Assembly: GCA_021815825.1 (NCBI GenBank)
Contig: JAKAZO010000004.1
Location: 20,045 to 84,044, forward strand
From: Pseudomonadota bacterium
GTDB taxonomy: Bacteria > Pseudomonadota > Alphaproteobacteria > Acetobacterales > Acetobacteraceae
Direction: 5' to 3'
Length of the DNA: 64,000 nt
The first letter of the stretch is position 1, and each line of letters opens with the position of its first letter. The translations under genes were made by a program, and so were the position numbers. Shown piece by piece: positions 62,646 through 64,000 of the stretch. Under the pieces are notes generated by a model, which saw only the letters and a program-made list of their open reading frames with translations, did not search any database and had not been told where the DNA came from.

Positions 62646-63251
62646 ATGGCGCCCGACCTCTCCGCCGCGCTGCCGGTTGGACGCAAAGGCCGCCTGCTCG
62701 CCCTGGCGCTGGGATGTCTTGCGCTGGCGCTGATCTGGCTGGCGCTGGTGGCCCCGCTGGTGGATGTCTATGGCGCCCGGGCGCGCCGCCTGGTGGAGCA
62801 GCAAGAGCTGGCGGACCACATGGCGGCCCTGGCCGCCGCCCTGCCGGAGCTGCAGCGGCAGAGCGCGGGCGCTTCCCAGCCGGCGCAAGGCCGCGCCGGG
62901 CTCCTCGAGGGCGCGAGCGACGCTGTCGCCGGCGCCGCGCTGCAGGAGCGGCTTCAGGGGATGGTCAACGCTGCCGGTGCCTCGCTGACCAGCGCCGAAA
63001 TGCTGCCGCCGCGGACGGTCGTTGGGCTGAGCCGGATCGGCGTGCGGGCGAGCGTCTATGCCCCGGACTGGCCGAAACTGGTCGGGCTGCTCCACGCCAT
63101 CCGCGAGGCCGATCCGCACCTGATGATCGACGATCTCACGCTGAACGCCATGAGCGCACGCAGCCGCGATGCCGGGCCGGCGCTGGACGCGACGTTCTCC
63201 ATCTTCGGCTTCAGGGCCACCGGCCCTGGCGCCCACACAGGACCACGCTAG
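62646..63251 (+). CDS. gspM: Type II secretion protein GspM
   Basis: The 201-aa bitopic protein has a short cytoplasmic N-terminus and a membrane helix (LLALALGCLALALIWLALVAPLV). A periplasmic coiled region (ARRLVEQQELADHMAALAAALPELQRQ) leads to a ferredoxin-like domain (RIGVRASVYAPDWPKLVGLLHAIREADPHLMIDDLTL). It partners GspL. Here it is separated from gspL by about 4.6 kb. The stop TAG is part of a CTAG border. Confidence 0.87.
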   Translation: MAPDLSAALPVGRKGRLLALALGCLALALIWLALVAPLVDVYGARARRLVEQQELADHMAALAAALPELQRQSAGASQPAQGRAGLLEGASDAVAGAALQERLQGMVNAAGASLTSAEMLPPRTVVGLSRIGVRASVYAPDWPKLVGLLHAIREADPHLMIDDLTLNAMSARSRDAGPALDATFSIFGFRATGPGAHTGPR

Positions 63252-63368
63252 TGGGATGATTGAGAAATTCCGACACGGATTTCGGTATCTGAATCACACT
63301 AATTCAATATGTTATCGGCCCGCTCACCCCATAAATTCGCATACGAATTCCCCGGGGCGGGACACTAG
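63248..63368. repeat. CTAG-bordered intergenic element (121 bp)
   Basis: It starts CTAGTGGGATGATTG at the gspM stop and ends GGGACACTAG, so the tips CTAGTG/CACTAG are inverted. The interior is AT-richer than its surroundings (TTCAATATGTTATC) and has short palindromes such as GAATTCCCCGGGG. Part of its right end resembles 29170-29200 (AATGCGCAAGCGGAATTCC...GGGACACGAG). No gene is visible. Confidence 0.5.
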
Positions 63369-63378
63369 AACCATACTG

Positions 63379-63500
63379 GAGCACGGTCCGCCCTGATGGG
63401 ATCATCAGGGCCGACGGTCGTGCTCTAGAACGATCTGACTCCAGAGCAACTTATCTCCGATTTGCCCGAGCCGAAACGGCTCGGCCAGACCGGCGGTGGC
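63379..63500. repeat. Intergenic palindromic repeat, copy C
   Basis: Three stem-loops are laid out as in copy B. GAGCACG (63379-63385) pairs with CGTGCTC (63419-63425), with inner CCCTGATG/CATCAGGG. GCTCT (63422-63426) pairs with AGAGC (63443-63447). CCGAGCCG (63466-63473) pairs with CGGCTCGG (63477-63484) inside weaker outer arms. It lies 98 bp upstream of rfbB; the rest of 63252-63597 shows no gene. Confidence 0.83.
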
Positions 63501-63597
63501 TCCAGATGGCGCCGTGGGGCTTGCCGCCTCCGCCTTGCGCTGGCAGGTTGCGCCGCTTTTTGCCCGATCGCGTGACGCGGGCAAGGAAAGGAGCGCG

Positions 63598-64000
63598 ATG
63601 CGCATTCTTCTCACCGGCGGGTGTGGCTTCATTGGCTCGGCAGTCATCCGCCACCTCATCCGCGATACCGGCCACCAGGTGGTCAATGTCGATGCCATGA
63701 CCTACGCCGCCTCGGAGGAGGCGCTGGAGGAGGCACGGATGCACCCCCGCCACACGCTCATCCGCGCCGATATCCGTGACGCGGCGGCGATGCGCGCGGT
63801 GTTTGCCAGCCACCAGCCAGACGCGGTGATGCATCTCGCCGCCGAATCCCATGTCGATCGCTCGATCGACGGGCCCGCCGCGTTCATCGACACCAACATC
63901 GTCGGCACCTATGTCCTGCTCGAGGCTGCCCGGGACTATTGGGCAGGGCTCGAACAGACGGCCAAGAGTCACTTTCGCTTCCACCACATTTCCACCGACG
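63598..64000 (+). CDS. rfbB: dTDP-glucose 4,6-dehydratase, 3' partial
   Basis: The gene runs off the window after 134 codons. The visible N-terminus has the NAD-binding motif [32 protein letters not shown], and [35 protein letters not shown]. The start of the catalytic Thr/Asp region (FHHISTD) is reached. RfbB makes dTDP-4-keto-6-deoxyglucose for rhamnose and other O-antigen sugars. The ATG at 63598 follows AAAGGAG. Confidence 0.95.
   Translation, partial: MRILLTGGCGFIGSAVIRHLIRDTGHQVVNVDAMTYAASEEALEEARMHPRHTLIRADIRDAAAMRAVFASHQPDAVMHLAAESHVDRSIDGPAAFIDTNIVGTYVLLEAARDYWAGLEQTAKSHFRFHHISTD

Overview
The window is GC-rich chromosomal DNA from an alphaproteobacterium. The SAM-II riboswitch, the hisZ-purA pair, the pim dicarboxylate operon, the lepB-rnc-era operon and the dispersed palindromic intergenic repeats all fit an alphaproteobacterium, probably the Rhodospirillales/Acetobacteraceae. 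That family-level placement is an inference from gene content, not from a marker search. No CRISPR array, integrase, transposase or plasmid replication gene is seen. Both ends of the window cut through genes: a sensor kinase on the left and rfbB on the right.

Positions 1-5100 hold the end of a hybrid histidine kinase, a tRNA-Gly(CCC) that overlaps the kinase tail to tail, a SAM-II riboswitch ahead of the methionine gene metZ, then apaG and folE. Positions 5225-12560 are a leftward five-gene operon, pimF-A-B-C-D, giving CoA activation, dehydrogenation, hydration/oxidation and thiolysis of medium-chain (di)carboxylates. Next come a small membrane protein with a degenerate, tail-anchored protein-kinase homologue, and hisZ-purA. 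Positions 17900-25120 carry a rightward mix: 3-hydroxyacyl-CoA dehydrogenase, a glutathionyl-hydroquinone-reductase-like GST, an FkbM methyltransferase, an MFS transporter, a patatin phospholipase paired with 3-hydroxybutyrate dehydrogenase, and tRNA-Val(GAC). A lone phage-type endolysin and lepB-rnc-era follow on the other strand.

Positions 28200-33600 hold a TauE/SafE permease, a peroxiredoxin, a YqgE/AlgH protein, two tandem paralogous small secreted cysteine proteins that I do not recognise, and pyrD with a HAD hydrolase. Positions 33660-38716 carry paaABCDE, the phenylacetyl-CoA epoxidase, facing paaK, the phenylacetate-CoA ligase. Then come hrcA, a cyclopropane-synthase-like methyltransferase, a GFA protein, an atypical SDR, a diguanylate cyclase, a TPP enzyme, a secreted hypothetical protein, an amidase and a DapA-family aldolase.

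Positions 49392-63251 are dominated by type II secretion. An exported phospholipase C/acid phosphatase is followed by the prepilin peptidase gspO and by gspE-F-H-I-J, gspL, a GspC/N-type protein, gspD and gspK. The major pseudopilin gspG is inverted, and a lytic transglycosylase and gspM follow. The window ends with dTDP-glucose 4,6-dehydratase.

The most unusual signals are: (i) a mosaic of small intergenic palindromic elements bordered by CTAG, five of whose borders coincide with the TAG stop codon of an adjoining gene; (ii) the twin small secreted cysteine proteins; (iii) the tail-anchored pseudokinase; and (iv) the rearranged type II secretion cluster with an embedded lytic transglycosylase and a candidate cargo enzyme beside it.
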